This document shows, piece by piece, positions 1 through 8,090 of a DNA stretch of 12,465 nucleotides (position 1 is its first letter; the number at the start of each line of letters is the position of its first letter). The position numbers and the translations under genes are program-made. Source of the DNA: Alphaproteobacteria bacterium UBA3768 (lineage in GTDB: Bacteria; Pseudomonadota; Alphaproteobacteria; CAAHEQ01; UBA3637). Where the stretch lies: positions 1 through 12,465 of the forward strand of contig DFFU01000030.1 in NCBI GenBank assembly GCA_002372315.1, written 5' to 3'. Below the pieces are notes generated by a model. The model searched no databases, was not told where the DNA came from, and was given only the letters and a program-made list of their open reading frames with translations.

Positions 1-234
1 CAGCGTTTCGGTGAAATGGAAGTATGGGCTTTGGAAGCATATGGCGCAGCTTATACGTTGCAAGAAATGCTTACTATTAAATCAGATGACGTATCGGGAC
101 GTATTGCAGCCTATGAAACAATTATCCGCGGTGATACTTCATTTGAAGCAGGTATTCCTGAATCATTTAACGTGTTGGTCAAGGAAATGCGTTCCTTAGG
201 CTTGGATGTTGAACTCAATCATAATGAACAATAG
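1..234 (+). CDS. rpoB: RNA polymerase beta subunit, C-terminal end (partial)
   Basis: This is the last 77 codons of the RNA polymerase beta subunit, open at the left edge of the window. The stretch reading QRFGEMEVWALEAYGAAYTL, followed by LTIKSDDVSGR, is the highly conserved RpoB C-terminal region that packs against the beta' clamp and takes part in core assembly. The frame closes with TAG at 232-234. The stop overlaps the AGGAG ribosome binding site of rpoC, and only 9 bases separate the two genes, so the usual rpoB-rpoC operon with likely coupled translation is seen. Identity is secure from the motif and the neighbour; nothing can be said of the missing N-terminal part. Confidence 0.97.
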   Translation, partial: QRFGEMEVWALEAYGAAYTLQEMLTIKSDDVSGRIAAYETIIRGDTSFEAGIPESFNVLVKEMRSLGLDVELNHNEQ

Positions 235-243
235 GAGAAAAAA

Positions 244-3200
244 ATGAACGAATTAATGAAAACTTTCAGCCCGTTGGCGAATCCTCAAACTTTTGATGAT
301 ATTCGTATTTCGGTGGCTTCCCCCGAAAGAATTCGGTCTTGGTCTTATGGTGAGGTAACCCGTCCCGAAACCATCAACTATCGTACCTTTAAGCCTGAAC
401 GTGATGGTTTGTTCTGTGCAAAAATTTTTGGTCCGATTAAGGATTACGAATGTTTGTGCGGAAAATATAAGCGCATGAAATATCGTGGCATTACCTGTGA
501 AAAGTGCGGTGTGGAAGTGACACTTTCTAAGGTGCGTCGCGAACGTATGGGTCACATTGAATTGGTCAGTCCTGTGACACATATTTGGTTTTTGAAATCG
601 TTGCCAAGTCGTATTGGTACTTTGTTGGATTTAATGCTTAAACAATTGGAAGCGGTTCTTTACTTTGAAAAGTACATTGTGATTGAACCAGGCTTGACCC
701 CCCTCAAACAAATGGATTTATTGACTGAAGAACAATACAATCAAGCTTTGGAAGAATATGGTGAAGATTCTTTCCGTGCTGGTATTGGTGCCGAAGCCAT
801 TAAAACATTGCTTTCACAAATTGATTTACCAACAGAAGCCAAGAAATTACGTGCTGAATTGATTGAAACAAAATCGGATATGAAGCGCAAGAAGATTGTG
901 AAAAAATTAAAGTTGGTGGAGTCCTTCTTGGAATCTGGAGCACGTCCAGAATGGATGGTTTTGGATGTGTTGCCTGTTATTCCACCAGATTTACGTCCTT
1001 TGGTACCATTGGATGGGGGACGTTTTGCCACATCTGATTTGAACGATTTATATCGTCGTGTGATTAACCGTAATAACCGTTTGAAGCGTTTGTTGGAGTT
1101 GCGTGCGCCAGATATCATTGTGCGCAATGAAAAACGTATGTTGCAAGAAGCTGTGGATGCGTTGTTTGATAATGGCCGTCGTGGCCGTGCTGTGACGGGT
1201 ATTAATAAGCGCCCGTTGAAGTCTTTGGCTGATATGCTCCGTGGTAAGGCTGGTCGTTTCCGTCAGAACTTGTTGGGTAAACGTGTGGACTATTCCGGTC
1301 GTTCTGTGATTACAGTGGGTCCTGAATTAAAATTGCACCAATGCGGACTTCCAAAACGTATGGCATTGGAATTGTTTAAACCTTTTATTTATGCAAAATT
1401 GGAAGCTCAAGGTAAGGCAGCCACCATTAAAAACGCAAAACGTTTAGTGGAAAAGGAAACGCCAGACGTTTGGGATATTTTGTCCGAAGTGATTAAAGAA
1501 CACCCAGTATTGTTAAACCGTGCACCAACCTTGCACCGTTTGGGTATTCAAGCCTTTGAACCTGTTTTGATTGAAGGTAAGGCGATTCAGTTGCATCCAT
1601 TGGTTTGTACAGCATTTAACGCTGACTTTGATGGAGACCAGATGGCTGTGCACGTTCCATTATCTACTGAAGCGCAATTGGAAGCCCGCGTACTGATGTT
1701 GTCCACAAACAATATTTTGGCGCCTGCTAGTGGTCAACCAATTATTGTGCCAACTCAAGATATGATTTTGGGGATGTACTATTTGTCCATGATGCGTGAG
1801 GGCGAAAAAGGCGAAGGAATGGTCTTTAATGGTCGTCAAGAAATTGAACATGCCTTGTTTAATAAAGACGTATCCATGCATGCCAAAATTAAAGTCCGTT
1901 TGCCCATCGTAACCGATGCAGGTGAACATAAAACCCAAATCGTTGAAACAACACCAGGGCGTGTGATTATTTCATCTATTTTGCCTGATAATGATCATAT
2001 TCCATTTTCAATGATTAATCGTCAAATTGGCAAAAAACAAGTGGCTGAAATGTTGGGCCGTGTATATCGTGCCTGTGGTCAGAAAGAAACTTGTATTTTT
2101 GCTGATAAGATTAAAGAATTGGGCTTTAAGAACGCTGCTTTGGCGGGTATTTCCATTGGTAAGGATGACTTTGTGATACCTGAAGAAAAGAAGAAGTTGT
2201 TGGCTGCTACAGAAGTAAAAGTCGGCGAATTTGAACAACAATATCAAGATGGTCTTATTACCCGCTTAGAAAAATACAATAAAGTGGTGGATGCTTGGGT
2301 GGCTTGCACAGACGCTGTTTCCAAGGCGATGATGAAGAATATTTCCACAGCTGAGCCAGGAAAACCTGTGAACTCGGTCTTTATGATGTCTGATTCTGGT
2401 GCCCGTGGTTCGGCAACTCAGATGCGCCAGTTGGCAGGTATGCGTGGGTTGATGACAAAGCCTTCGGGTGAAATTATTGAAACCCCAATTCGTTCCAACT
2501 TTAAGGAAGGTTTGACCGTTATGGAATACTTTAACTCCACGCACGGTTCTCGTAAAGGTTTGGCCGATACTGCTTTGAAAACAGCCAGTTCTGGTTACTT
2601 GACCCGCCGTTTGGTCGATGTAGCACAAGATGCCATTATCACCATGCAAGATTGTGGCACAGATAATGGTATTACGATTCAACCGATTATTGAAGGTGGT
2701 GATGTGATCGCCACAACGGGTGAACGTATTTTAGGGCGTACAACAGCTGAAGATGTGAAACACCCTGAAACAGGTGAAATCATTATCCCCAAGAATAAGT
2801 TGGTTGATGCCAAAGACGTTGAAAAGATTGATGCACTGGGTATTGATTCTGTAAAAATTCGTTCAGTACTTACTTGCGAAGCGGAAGATGGTATTTGTGC
2901 GGCCTGCTATGGTCAAGATTTAGCTCGTGGTTGCCCTGTGAACTTGGGTGAGGTTGTGGGTATTATTGCTGCTCAATCCATTGGTGAACCAGGTACTCAG
3001 TTGACATTGCGTACCTTCCACGTGGGTGGTACAGCGCAACGTGGTGCTGATTCTGCAGTGGATGCTGCCTTTGATGCTCAGGTGCGTTTGGGACAAGGTG
3101 TCATTGTGAAAAACTCACAGGGTGCCAGTATTATCCTATCCCGTAACTTTGAAATTTCTTTATTGGATGCCAATAAGCGTGAAAAAGCTCGTCATAAAGT

Positions 3201-4380
3201 GCCTTATGGCGCCAAGTTGATGGTGGCAGATGGTCAGGAAGTGAAAAAAGGAACTCGTTTAGCTGAATGGGATCCATATTCAACACCAATGATTGCTGAT
3301 GCTGACGGTAAAGCCAAGTTTGAAGATATTGTGGCAGGCAAGACATTGGATGAACGTACTGATCCATCAACAGGACTCACCGAACGCGTGATTATGGAGC
3401 CGGATAAACAGTCCTCTGCGAAAAACTTGCGTCCCCATATTTGTATTTTGGATAATGATAAGAATGTGGCTAAGACTAGCAAGGGTACAGAAGCCCGTAC
3501 TTATTTGCCCAAAGGTGCGATTATTACCGTTAAAAATGGTCAAGAAATCCATGTGGGTGATGTGTTAGCTTTGGTGGCACGTGATTCTAAGACAAAAGAT
3601 ATTACGGGTGGTTTGCCACGTGTGGCCGAATTGTTTGAAGCCCGTCGTCCAAAAGATGCAGCCATTATGGCGGAAGCAGCGGGTCGTGTAGAATATGACC
3701 ATGACTTTAAAGCAAAGCGCGTGATCAACATAGTGGATGAAGAAGGTCATAAGCATGCCCATTTGATTCCAAAAGGCAAGACACCTGCCGTCTATGAAGG
3801 CGATATGGTTCAAAAAGGTGATATGATTGTGGAAGGTCCTTTGGCACCGCATGATATCTTGCGTATTTTGGGCGTGGAAGCTTTGGCACACTATTTGATT
3901 AAAGAGGTTCAAGCTGTGTATCGTTTGCAAGGCGTGCGTATCAATGATAAGCATATTGAAGTGATTGTGCGTCAAATGATGCGTAAAATGGAGGTTGTTG
4001 ATGCAGGTGATACAACACTTTTGGAAGGTGAACAAGTTGAAAAACAACAACTGATCAACGAAAACTTAAAGGCTGAAAAAGCTGGTGGTCGTCCCGCCAA
4101 AGTGGCCCCTGTTTTGTTGGGTATCACAAAGGCTTCGTTACAGACCAGCTCGTTCATTTCTGCAGCGTCCTTCCAAGAAACAACGCGTGTGTTGACAGAA
4201 GCGGCTATTGCTGGCAAAACAGATCCTTTGCATGGATTAAAGGAGAATGTGATTGTGGGTCGTTTGATTCCTGCGGGTACTGGTGCAGCTGTTAAACGTT
4301 TACGTGCAATTGCATCTGAACGGGATAAGGAAGTTTTGCAAATGCGTAACAAGGAAACACATAACGAAGCAAACGTATAA
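244..4380 (+). CDS. rpoC: RNA polymerase beta' subunit
   Basis: Catalytic beta' subunit of RNA polymerase, 1378 residues (E. coli 1407). The N-terminal zinc site is visible as C70, C72, C85 and C88. The active-site Mg-binding motif NADFDGDQ lies at residues 459-466, with D461, D463 and D465 as metal ligands. The second zinc site is C804, C878, C885 and C888. The bridge helix is near 758-792, and the trigger loop begins near GIIAAQSIGEPGTQ (906-919). A proteobacterial-type insertion, starting near 935, separates the trigger loop from the conserved KDITGGLPRVAELFEARRP segment. The C-terminus is shorter than in E. coli and lacks the long acidic tail. The ATG start has AGGAG seven bases upstream. 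It is co-transcribed with rpoB and followed by a strong terminator. Confidence 0.98.
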   Translation: MNELMKTFSPLANPQTFDDIRISVASPERIRSWSYGEVTRPETINYRTFKPERDGLFCAKIFGPIKDYECLCGKYKRMKYRGITCEKCGVEVTLSKVRRERMGHIELVSPVTHIWFLKSLPSRIGTLLDLMLKQLEAVLYFEKYIVIEPGLTPLKQMDLLTEEQYNQALEEYGEDSFRAGIGAEAIKTLLSQIDLPTEAKKLRAELIETKSDMKRKKIVKKLKLVESFLESGARPEWMVLDVLPVIPPDLRPLVPLDGGRFATSDLNDLYRRVINRNNRLKRLLELRAPDIIVRNEKRMLQEAVDALFDNGRRGRAVTGINKRPLKSLADMLRGKAGRFRQNLLGKRVDYSGRSVITVGPELKLHQCGLPKRMALELFKPFIYAKLEAQGKAATIKNAKRLVEKETPDVWDILSEVIKEHPVLLNRAPTLHRLGIQAFEPVLIEGKAIQLHPLVCTAFNADFDGDQMAVHVPLSTEAQLEARVLMLSTNNILAPASGQPIIVPTQDMILGMYYLSMMREGEKGEGMVFNGRQEIEHALFNKDVSMHAKIKVRLPIVTDAGEHKTQIVETTPGRVIISSILPDNDHIPFSMINRQIGKKQVAEMLGRVYRACGQKETCIFADKIKELGFKNAALAGISIGKDDFVIPEEKKKLLAATEVKVGEFEQQYQDGLITRLEKYNKVVDAWVACTDAVSKAMMKNISTAEPGKPVNSVFMMSDSGARGSATQMRQLAGMRGLMTKPSGEIIETPIRSNFKEGLTVMEYFNSTHGSRKGLADTALKTASSGYLTRRLVDVAQDAIITMQDCGTDNGITIQPIIEGGDVIATTGERILGRTTAEDVKHPETGEIIIPKNKLVDAKDVEKIDALGIDSVKIRSVLTCEAEDGICAACYGQDLARGCPVNLGEVVGIIAAQSIGEPGTQLTLRTFHVGGTAQRGADSAVDAAFDAQVRLGQGVIVKNSQGASIILSRNFEISLLDANKREKARHKVPYGAKLMVADGQEVKKGTRLAEWDPYSTPMIADADGKAKFEDIVAGKTLDERTDPSTGLTERVIMEPDKQSSAKNLRPHICILDNDKNVAKTSKGTEARTYLPKGAIITVKNGQEIHVGDVLALVARDSKTKDITGGLPRVAELFEARRPKDAAIMAEAAGRVEYDHDFKAKRVINIVDEEGHKHAHLIPKGKTPAVYEGDMVQKGDMIVEGPLAPHDILRILGVEALAHYLIKEVQAVYRLQGVRINDKHIEVIVRQMMRKMEVVDAGDTTLLEGEQVEKQQLINENLKAEKAGGRPAKVAPVLLGITKASLQTSSFISAASFQETTRVLTEAAIAGKTDPLHGLKENVIVGRLIPAGTGAAVKRLRAIASERDKEVLQMRNKETHNEANV

Positions 4381-4397
4381 TATACCATAAAGAAAGT

Positions 4398-4423
4398 AGC
4401 CCCTGATTTTCAGGGGCTGTTTT
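4398..4423 (+). terminator. Intrinsic terminator of rpoBC, possibly bidirectional
   Basis: A perfect 9-bp stem, AGCCCCTGA paired with TCAGGGGCT, with a TTT loop spans 4398-4418 and is followed by GTTTT. It lies 17 bases after the rpoC stop and 40 bases before the end of the convergent infC gene. Read on the minus strand, the hairpin is followed by ACTTTCTTTAT, a weaker T-rich stretch, so it may also end infC transcripts. Confidence 0.9.
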
Positions 4424-4457
4424 CATATTCAAAAATATTTTAATGAATGGCAAGGTG

Positions 4458-5012
4458 CTATTTGATGGGGGCAACAACCAAACTCATATTGCGTCCTTCT
4501 AACTTGGGTTGCCCTTCTGTTTTGGCGATATCGGCAACATCTTGGGCAGCCCGGTTCAATACCTCTGCCCCCAAATCCTGATAGGACATTTCACGTCCAC
4601 GAAAGCGAATCGTGAATTTAACTTTATTTCCTTCGGCTAAAAACTTTTTGGCATTGCGTAATTTAAAGCCATAATCGTTATCCCCAATGTTAGGAGTGAA
4701 CTTGATTTCTTTGGTTTCTTGAACCTTTTGTTTCTTTTTGGCTTCATTTTTGCGCTTTTGCAATTCATATTTATATTTGCCCGCATCAATGATTTTGCAT
4801 ACAGGCCAATCGCCAGATGTAGAAATTTCAACTAAATCAAGGCCTGCATTTTCGGCACGCCTTAATGCTTCACGCATAACAACTATTCCCACATTTTGAC
4901 CGTTTTCATCAATTAAACGGACTTGCGGAGACATAATTTGTTGATTGACACGAGGTTCATCGGATTTTCCCGTATTGGCCGCACGGGGAGCGGGATTGAA
5001 CGTATTAACGAT
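4458..5012 (-). CDS. infC: Translation initiation factor IF-3 (probable AUC start)
   Basis: IF-3 binds the 30S subunit, prevents premature 50S joining and proofreads the initiator tRNA and start codon. The N-domain (EPRVNQQIMSPQVRLIDENG, then VCKIIDAGKYKYE) runs from about residue 19 to 85. A lysine-rich linker helix follows at 85-99. The C-domain (KEIKFTPNIGDNDYGFKLRNA to the end) completes the family architecture. No ATG in this frame precedes the conserved domain. I chose the ATC at 5012-5010 because a GGAAGGA ribosome binding site at 5026-5020 sits 7 bases upstream and the resulting 184 residues match the family (E. coli 180). A TTG further upstream at 5075 would add 21 unrelated residues and falls inside the likely -35 box. 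Rare AUU-type starts are the known basis of infC autoregulation. The gene is monocistronic and convergent with rpoC. Confidence 0.95.
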   Translation of the reverse strand: MVNTFNPAPRAANTGKSDEPRVNQQIMSPQVRLIDENGQNVGIVVMREALRRAENAGLDLVEISTSGDWPVCKIIDAGKYKYELQKRKNEAKKKQKVQETKEIKFTPNIGDNDYGFKLRNAKKFLAEGNKVKFTIRFRGREMSYQDLGAEVLNRAAQDVADIAKTEGQPKLEGRNMSLVVAPIK

Positions 5013-5046
5013 AGGTCTATCCTTCCAAAAAATTAAACACAGCTTT

Positions 5047-5075
5047 ATTTTAATCTTTTTTTTAAAGACTTTCAA
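5047..5075 (-). promoter_or_regulatory. Putative sigma70 promoter of infC
   Basis: On the minus strand, TTGAAA (5075-5070) is separated by 17 bases from TAAAAT (5052-5047), which matches the -10 consensus at five of six positions. Transcription would begin near 5040, about 28 bases before the AUC start codon. This placement rules out the upstream TTG at 5075 as the start of infC. Confidence 0.6.
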
Positions 5076-5084
5076 GTTTTTTTT

Positions 5085-5093
5085 TGCTATAAT
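5085..5093 (+). promoter_or_regulatory. Extended -10 promoter of the ScsB-like gene
   Basis: The sequence TGCTATAAT is a perfect extended -10 element (TG at 5086-5087 then TATAAT at 5088-5093; the preceding T is 5085). It lies behind an A/T-rich stretch without a clear -35 box. The first transcribed base would be at 5100-5101, directly at the ATG at 5101. It is back to back with the infC promoter. Confidence 0.6.
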
Positions 5094-5100
5094 GTATTTT

Positions 5101-6723
5101 ATGAGAGTGTTGGGGTATATTTTTATTCTATTTTATACTTTATTTTGGGGTATCCTTGCCCAAGCTCAATCTTTTCCCGAAAAAGGTGTTGGACAACTGT
5201 ATCGTTTGCCCTTTGCTGATGTCAGACTCCTTTCATGCACAACAGGCACTAGGGGGCGTGATCTGTTGGTTGGAGGGCTGCAAATTCAAATTCACTCGGG
5301 TTGGATTTTAAAAAAAACACATCTTAAAACACTTTCTAAATCCGGGGTAATTGAGTATCCCTTACAACCTGATCCGGTGGATACTCAAACATATACAGGA
5401 ACGATTTTATTACCGATAGTTTATAATGCCCATACGCAGGACGAATTTGGGGTACAGGGAAATTTAATTGGATGTTGGGATAATAATTGTTTGGATTTAC
5501 CGATTCGTGTTAGTTTACCCTTGGATCAACAAGAAAGTAATTATACATCCTATTGTGCCTATATTATGGATGAAATGGGAAAGGTTCCAAAGCCTGTTTT
5601 TAAACCAGAAGTGGGGCACTACATTGATGATCATACGTCTATTTTAAGATTCCATATTCCCAAAATTCATCAGGCTTTCTTACAAAATCAAAATGGTTTG
5701 AACTTTAAGATTTTGCAAACTCAATTTTGGCAAAACACTGTTCAATTTATGGTTTCTTACCCTGAAAAGTGGTTCAATAATACACCACAAGATTGGATTT
5801 TAATTACAGATCAGGGGGTATTCAGAATACCTGTTATGTTGTCAGAGGAGGCCTTACCCTCCATTTCAAGAAATAAACCGTGGGGACTTTTTGTGCTGAG
5901 TCCAATCTTGTTATTTTTGTGTTCGCCCTTCTTTATTCTATGGGGGCTCGCATTTCCAAAAACAGCCCAGAAGTTACGTCAACAATGTTTACATGCGATG
6001 TTGGTAGTGCCTTTACTCGTGTTAGGCACCTGTATAGGAATATGGATTTTACCTGATTTTTATTCAGAGTTTAGAATTTATATTTTAATCATTATGGCCT
6101 TGACTTTAGCTTTTCCACCACGTTTTGTGTGGTGGGCGAGTTTGCTTTTTATCATTTGGCCCAAGCCGTATTTACGGCAAATGGTACAAAATTTTTCTTT
6201 ATTTGTTTTGCTACCTTGGATAATATGGGGGCATATCGTTCCTTTTGCAATTTTATACCGATATGCTAAATTTTGGGGTAAAAAGGCTAGGTGGAGTTTA
6301 AAAAAGGCACCTTTTTGCCATTGTTTTTTCTTTTTGTTACCAACATTGGTGATGTTGTTTTATGGAATTTATGTTGTCAATGTTGAAATACCCTATCGGG
6401 ACGTTCAATCTACCGATGCAAACATACCTACGGTTGTTTGTGAAAAAACAGATTGTTTGACCTGGTCGGAGATGAATTTTAAAGTGCATTTAGTACCCCG
6501 AGAAAGTGATTTAGGAAAAACTTTATTAGATTTATATCAAGCAAATCAAAACCTCATTGTTTTTAATGATAGTGGTATTCTAACTGTTTTGACAGACACG
6601 ACACCACAAGATGTTATGAGATATCTGATTGGGTTGAAAAATTATCGCGCTGGATACAGGCCAACTGATCAACCCGTTCATTCTGGGGATGACCTGCATG
6701 TCCCTTTACCCAATGCCAATTGA
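5101..6723 (+). CDS. Divergent ScsB/DsbD-like membrane protein with signal peptide
   Basis: A 540-residue envelope protein. Residues 1-22 form a signal peptide ending AQA. Residues 40-140 follow the layout of the ScsB/DsbD N-terminal domain: VRLLSCTTGT, a short strand GGLQIQIHSGW, LLPIVY, FGVQGNLIGC and a cysteine pair C125/C130 (CWDNNC). About six membrane segments lie between 261 and 428. A soluble tail of about 110 residues contains C447 and C452. ScsB/DsbD proteins pass electrons from cytoplasmic thioredoxin to periplasmic partners, but the canonical MPC-type membrane cysteines and the thioredoxin CxxC are not evident, so redox activity is doubtful. I prefer the ATG at 5101 because an in-frame ATG at 5092 lies within the -10 box. 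No Shine-Dalgarno is visible. The last 36 codons overlap rnhA on the other strand. The domain assignment is moderate; the function is unproven. Confidence 0.6.
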   Translation: MRVLGYIFILFYTLFWGILAQAQSFPEKGVGQLYRLPFADVRLLSCTTGTRGRDLLVGGLQIQIHSGWILKKTHLKTLSKSGVIEYPLQPDPVDTQTYTGTILLPIVYNAHTQDEFGVQGNLIGCWDNNCLDLPIRVSLPLDQQESNYTSYCAYIMDEMGKVPKPVFKPEVGHYIDDHTSILRFHIPKIHQAFLQNQNGLNFKILQTQFWQNTVQFMVSYPEKWFNNTPQDWILITDQGVFRIPVMLSEEALPSISRNKPWGLFVLSPILLFLCSPFFILWGLAFPKTAQKLRQQCLHAMLVVPLLVLGTCIGIWILPDFYSEFRIYILIIMALTLAFPPRFVWWASLLFIIWPKPYLRQMVQNFSLFVLLPWIIWGHIVPFAILYRYAKFWGKKARWSLKKAPFCHCFFFLLPTLVMLFYGIYVVNVEIPYRDVQSTDANIPTVVCEKTDCLTWSEMNFKVHLVPRESDLGKTLLDLYQANQNLIVFNDSGILTVLTDTTPQDVMRYLIGLKNYRAGYRPTDQPVHSGDDLHVPLPNAN

Positions 6724-7078
6724 TTTGATGCTTTTGTAATAGGGGTAATAATTTTTGCCAATATTCTGTATTTAAAACAGGTTTTTTATCAGCTTTTTTC
6801 CATCCCTTTTGAATCCATCCATCTAGCCAAAGGGTGGCTCCCTCCAAAACATATTTACTGTCAGTATATAAATCTACGATACAAGATTCTTTCAATAAGG
6901 ATAACCCTTCAATAACGGCTGTTAATTCCATTTGATTGTTGGTTGTTTTTGATGTTCCTCCGGATAATTCTTTTTGAATATCCCTATAAATCAACAAACA
7001 CGCCCAACCACCAGGGCCAGGATTTCCTGAACAAGCGCCATCAGTATAAAGTTGAACGTGTTTTGTGGGATTATTCAT
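6614..7078 (-). CDS. rnhA: Ribonuclease HI
   Basis: RNase HI cleaves the RNA strand of RNA-DNA hybrids, clearing R-loops and replication primers in the cytoplasm. The 154-residue product matches E. coli RNase HI (155). The catalytic carboxylates are D13 (YTDGACSGNPGPGGWA), E51 (NNQMELTA), D73 (YTDSKYV) and D137 (NERVDQLA), with the helper histidine H127 in WVKGHAGH. The chosen ATG at 7078 starts directly before the first conserved strand. A longer in-frame start upstream at 7156 would add 26 unconserved residues inside ptsN. The start overlaps the end of ptsN by 8 bases, so translation is probably coupled. The 3' end, including the codons for H127 and D137, is antisense to the tail of the convergent ScsB-like gene. 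Confidence 0.96.
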   Translation of the reverse strand: MNNPTKHVQLYTDGACSGNPGPGGWACLLIYRDIQKELSGGTSKTTNNQMELTAVIEGLSLLKESCIVDLYTDSKYVLEGATLWLDGWIQKGWKKADKKPVLNTEYWQKLLPLLQKHQINWHWVKGHAGHPQNERVDQLACIQRDNFSTQSDIS

Positions 7079-7526
7079 CCGTATCGTTATCCAAGATAAT
7101 TTTGTATATGTCTTTGGGTAAATCGTTTTTACGCAGTTTTTCGGTGACTTTATCATTACGTAATAAACGGGATAAAGCAGCCAACGCCTTCAAATGATCT
7201 GCGCCTGCATTTTCAGGAACTAAGAGTAAAAACAATAAGTCTACTGGTTTGTTATCCACAGATTCAAAAGGTGTTTCATTTGTTTTGAAAAATGCACAAA
7301 AGATATTTTTTAACCCTTCTAATCTAGCATGTGGCAAAGCCACCCCATGACCAATACCGGTTGTTCCAAGCCGTTCCCGTTCCACCAAGGCATTGAGGAT
7401 GAGCATACGATCTAAGCCTGTTCTTTCTGAGGCAAGATGTGCCAATTTTTCCAACAATTGTTTCTTCGACAGTGCTGCTTTTTCAACCAGCACTGAATCG
7501 GCGTTTAAAATTTCCGTTATTTTCAT
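7071..7526 (-). CDS. ptsN: Nitrogen-PTS enzyme IIA (EIIA-Ntr)
   Basis: PtsN is the terminal phosphate acceptor of the regulatory nitrogen PTS and acts through its phosphorylation state on targets such as potassium transport and envelope or metabolic regulators. The 151-residue protein has the PTS EIIA type-2 fold signature LGTTGIGHGVALPHAR, with H66 as the expected phosphorylated histidine, followed by PVDLLFLLLVPE and a C-terminal helix. The ATG at 7526 has an AAGG site (plus-strand 7534-7537) at 7-base spacing; the hpf stop codon TAA is embedded in this TAAGG. It sits between hpf and rnhA in one operon. Other PTS-Ntr members (ptsP, ptsO) and rpoN are not in this window. Confidence 0.95.
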   Translation of the reverse strand: MKITEILNADSVLVEKAALSKKQLLEKLAHLASERTGLDRMLILNALVERERLGTTGIGHGVALPHARLEGLKNIFCAFFKTNETPFESVDNKPVDLLFLLLVPENAGADHLKALAALSRLLRNDKVTEKLRKNDLPKDIYKIILDNDTDE

Positions 7527-7535
7527 ATAAAAACC

Positions 7536-8090
7536 TTATTTTTTATTTTTAGGATCAACCCACCCGATATTGCCATCTGCACGGCGATATACCATGCTGA
7601 GTTCGCCATGAGCAATATTCCGAAATAACAAGGCGGGTAGCCCCGCTAAATCCATATGCATCACGGCATCACTGACCGTACAAGTGGGCATATCTGCTTG
7701 CATTTCAGCAATAATGATGGGTGCATCCCCTATTGGTTCTTCAGCATCCACAGGGGCGTCAATCACTGAAACAGCCACTTGTTGTGTTGGGGTAGCCTGA
7801 CGATTCGTCATTTTATTTTTATATTTTTTCAATTGGATACCCATCTTACGGATAGCTTCATCCAAAGCACCATAGGCGTCATTGGCACTGGCACTGGATG
7901 ATATCGTCAACCCGCCCGCAGGACGTGTTGTGATTTCTGTTAAAAAGGTTTTGCCCTCATGGGAAACGCGCACCGTTGCATCTGTGGCATTAGCAAAGTA
8001 TTTTTGTACAACCTCGGAAATTGCCTTGTCGGCATATTCACGCCAGCTGTTACCTAAATCAATTTGGTGTCCTGTTAATGTAATTTGCAT
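7536..8090 (-). CDS. hpf: Long-form ribosome hibernation promoting factor
   Basis: HPF binds the decoding region of the 30S subunit in slow growth; the long form drives 100S ribosome dimers by its C-terminal domain. The product is 184 residues. The N-terminal S30AE domain runs from 1 to about 95 (MQITLTGHQIDLG at the start, AYGALDEAIRKMGIQLKKYK at the end). A variable linker at 96-128 follows. The C-terminal domain has DLAGLPALLFRN, then HGELSMVYRR and DGNIGWVDP. This two-domain form is usual in alphaproteobacteria, unlike the short E. coli HPF. AGAGGA four bases upstream supports the ATG at 8090. It is the first gene of the hpf-ptsN-rnhA operon and divergent from hemW. Confidence 0.95.
   Translation of the reverse strand: MQITLTGHQIDLGNSWREYADKAISEVVQKYFANATDATVRVSHEGKTFLTEITTRPAGGLTISSSASANDAYGALDEAIRKMGIQLKKYKNKMTNRQATPTQQVAVSVIDAPVDAEEPIGDAPIIIAEMQADMPTCTVSDAVMHMDLAGLPALLFRNIAHGELSMVYRRADGNIGWVDPKNKK

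Noticed and set aside
3565..4050. 161-codon minus-strand open frame inside rpoC, and several others of 60-140 codons at 253-4388
   Set aside because: They are antisense shadows of rpoC with odd composition (many His, Cys and Phe residues) and no recognisable domain or ribosome binding site.
5013..5075. Upstream TTG start for infC at 5075
   Set aside because: It falls in the likely -35 box and would add 21 residues foreign to IF-3; the AUC at 5012 fits length and ribosome binding site.
4945..5100. Longer start of the ScsB-like gene reaching back to 4945 or 5092
   Set aside because: The 4945 start is antisense to infC and would place 52 residues before the signal peptide; the 5092 ATG is inside the -10 element.
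7079..7156. Longer RNase HI start at 7156
   Set aside because: The extra 26 residues lie inside ptsN and are not part of the RNase HI family; the ATG at 7078 gives the normal length.
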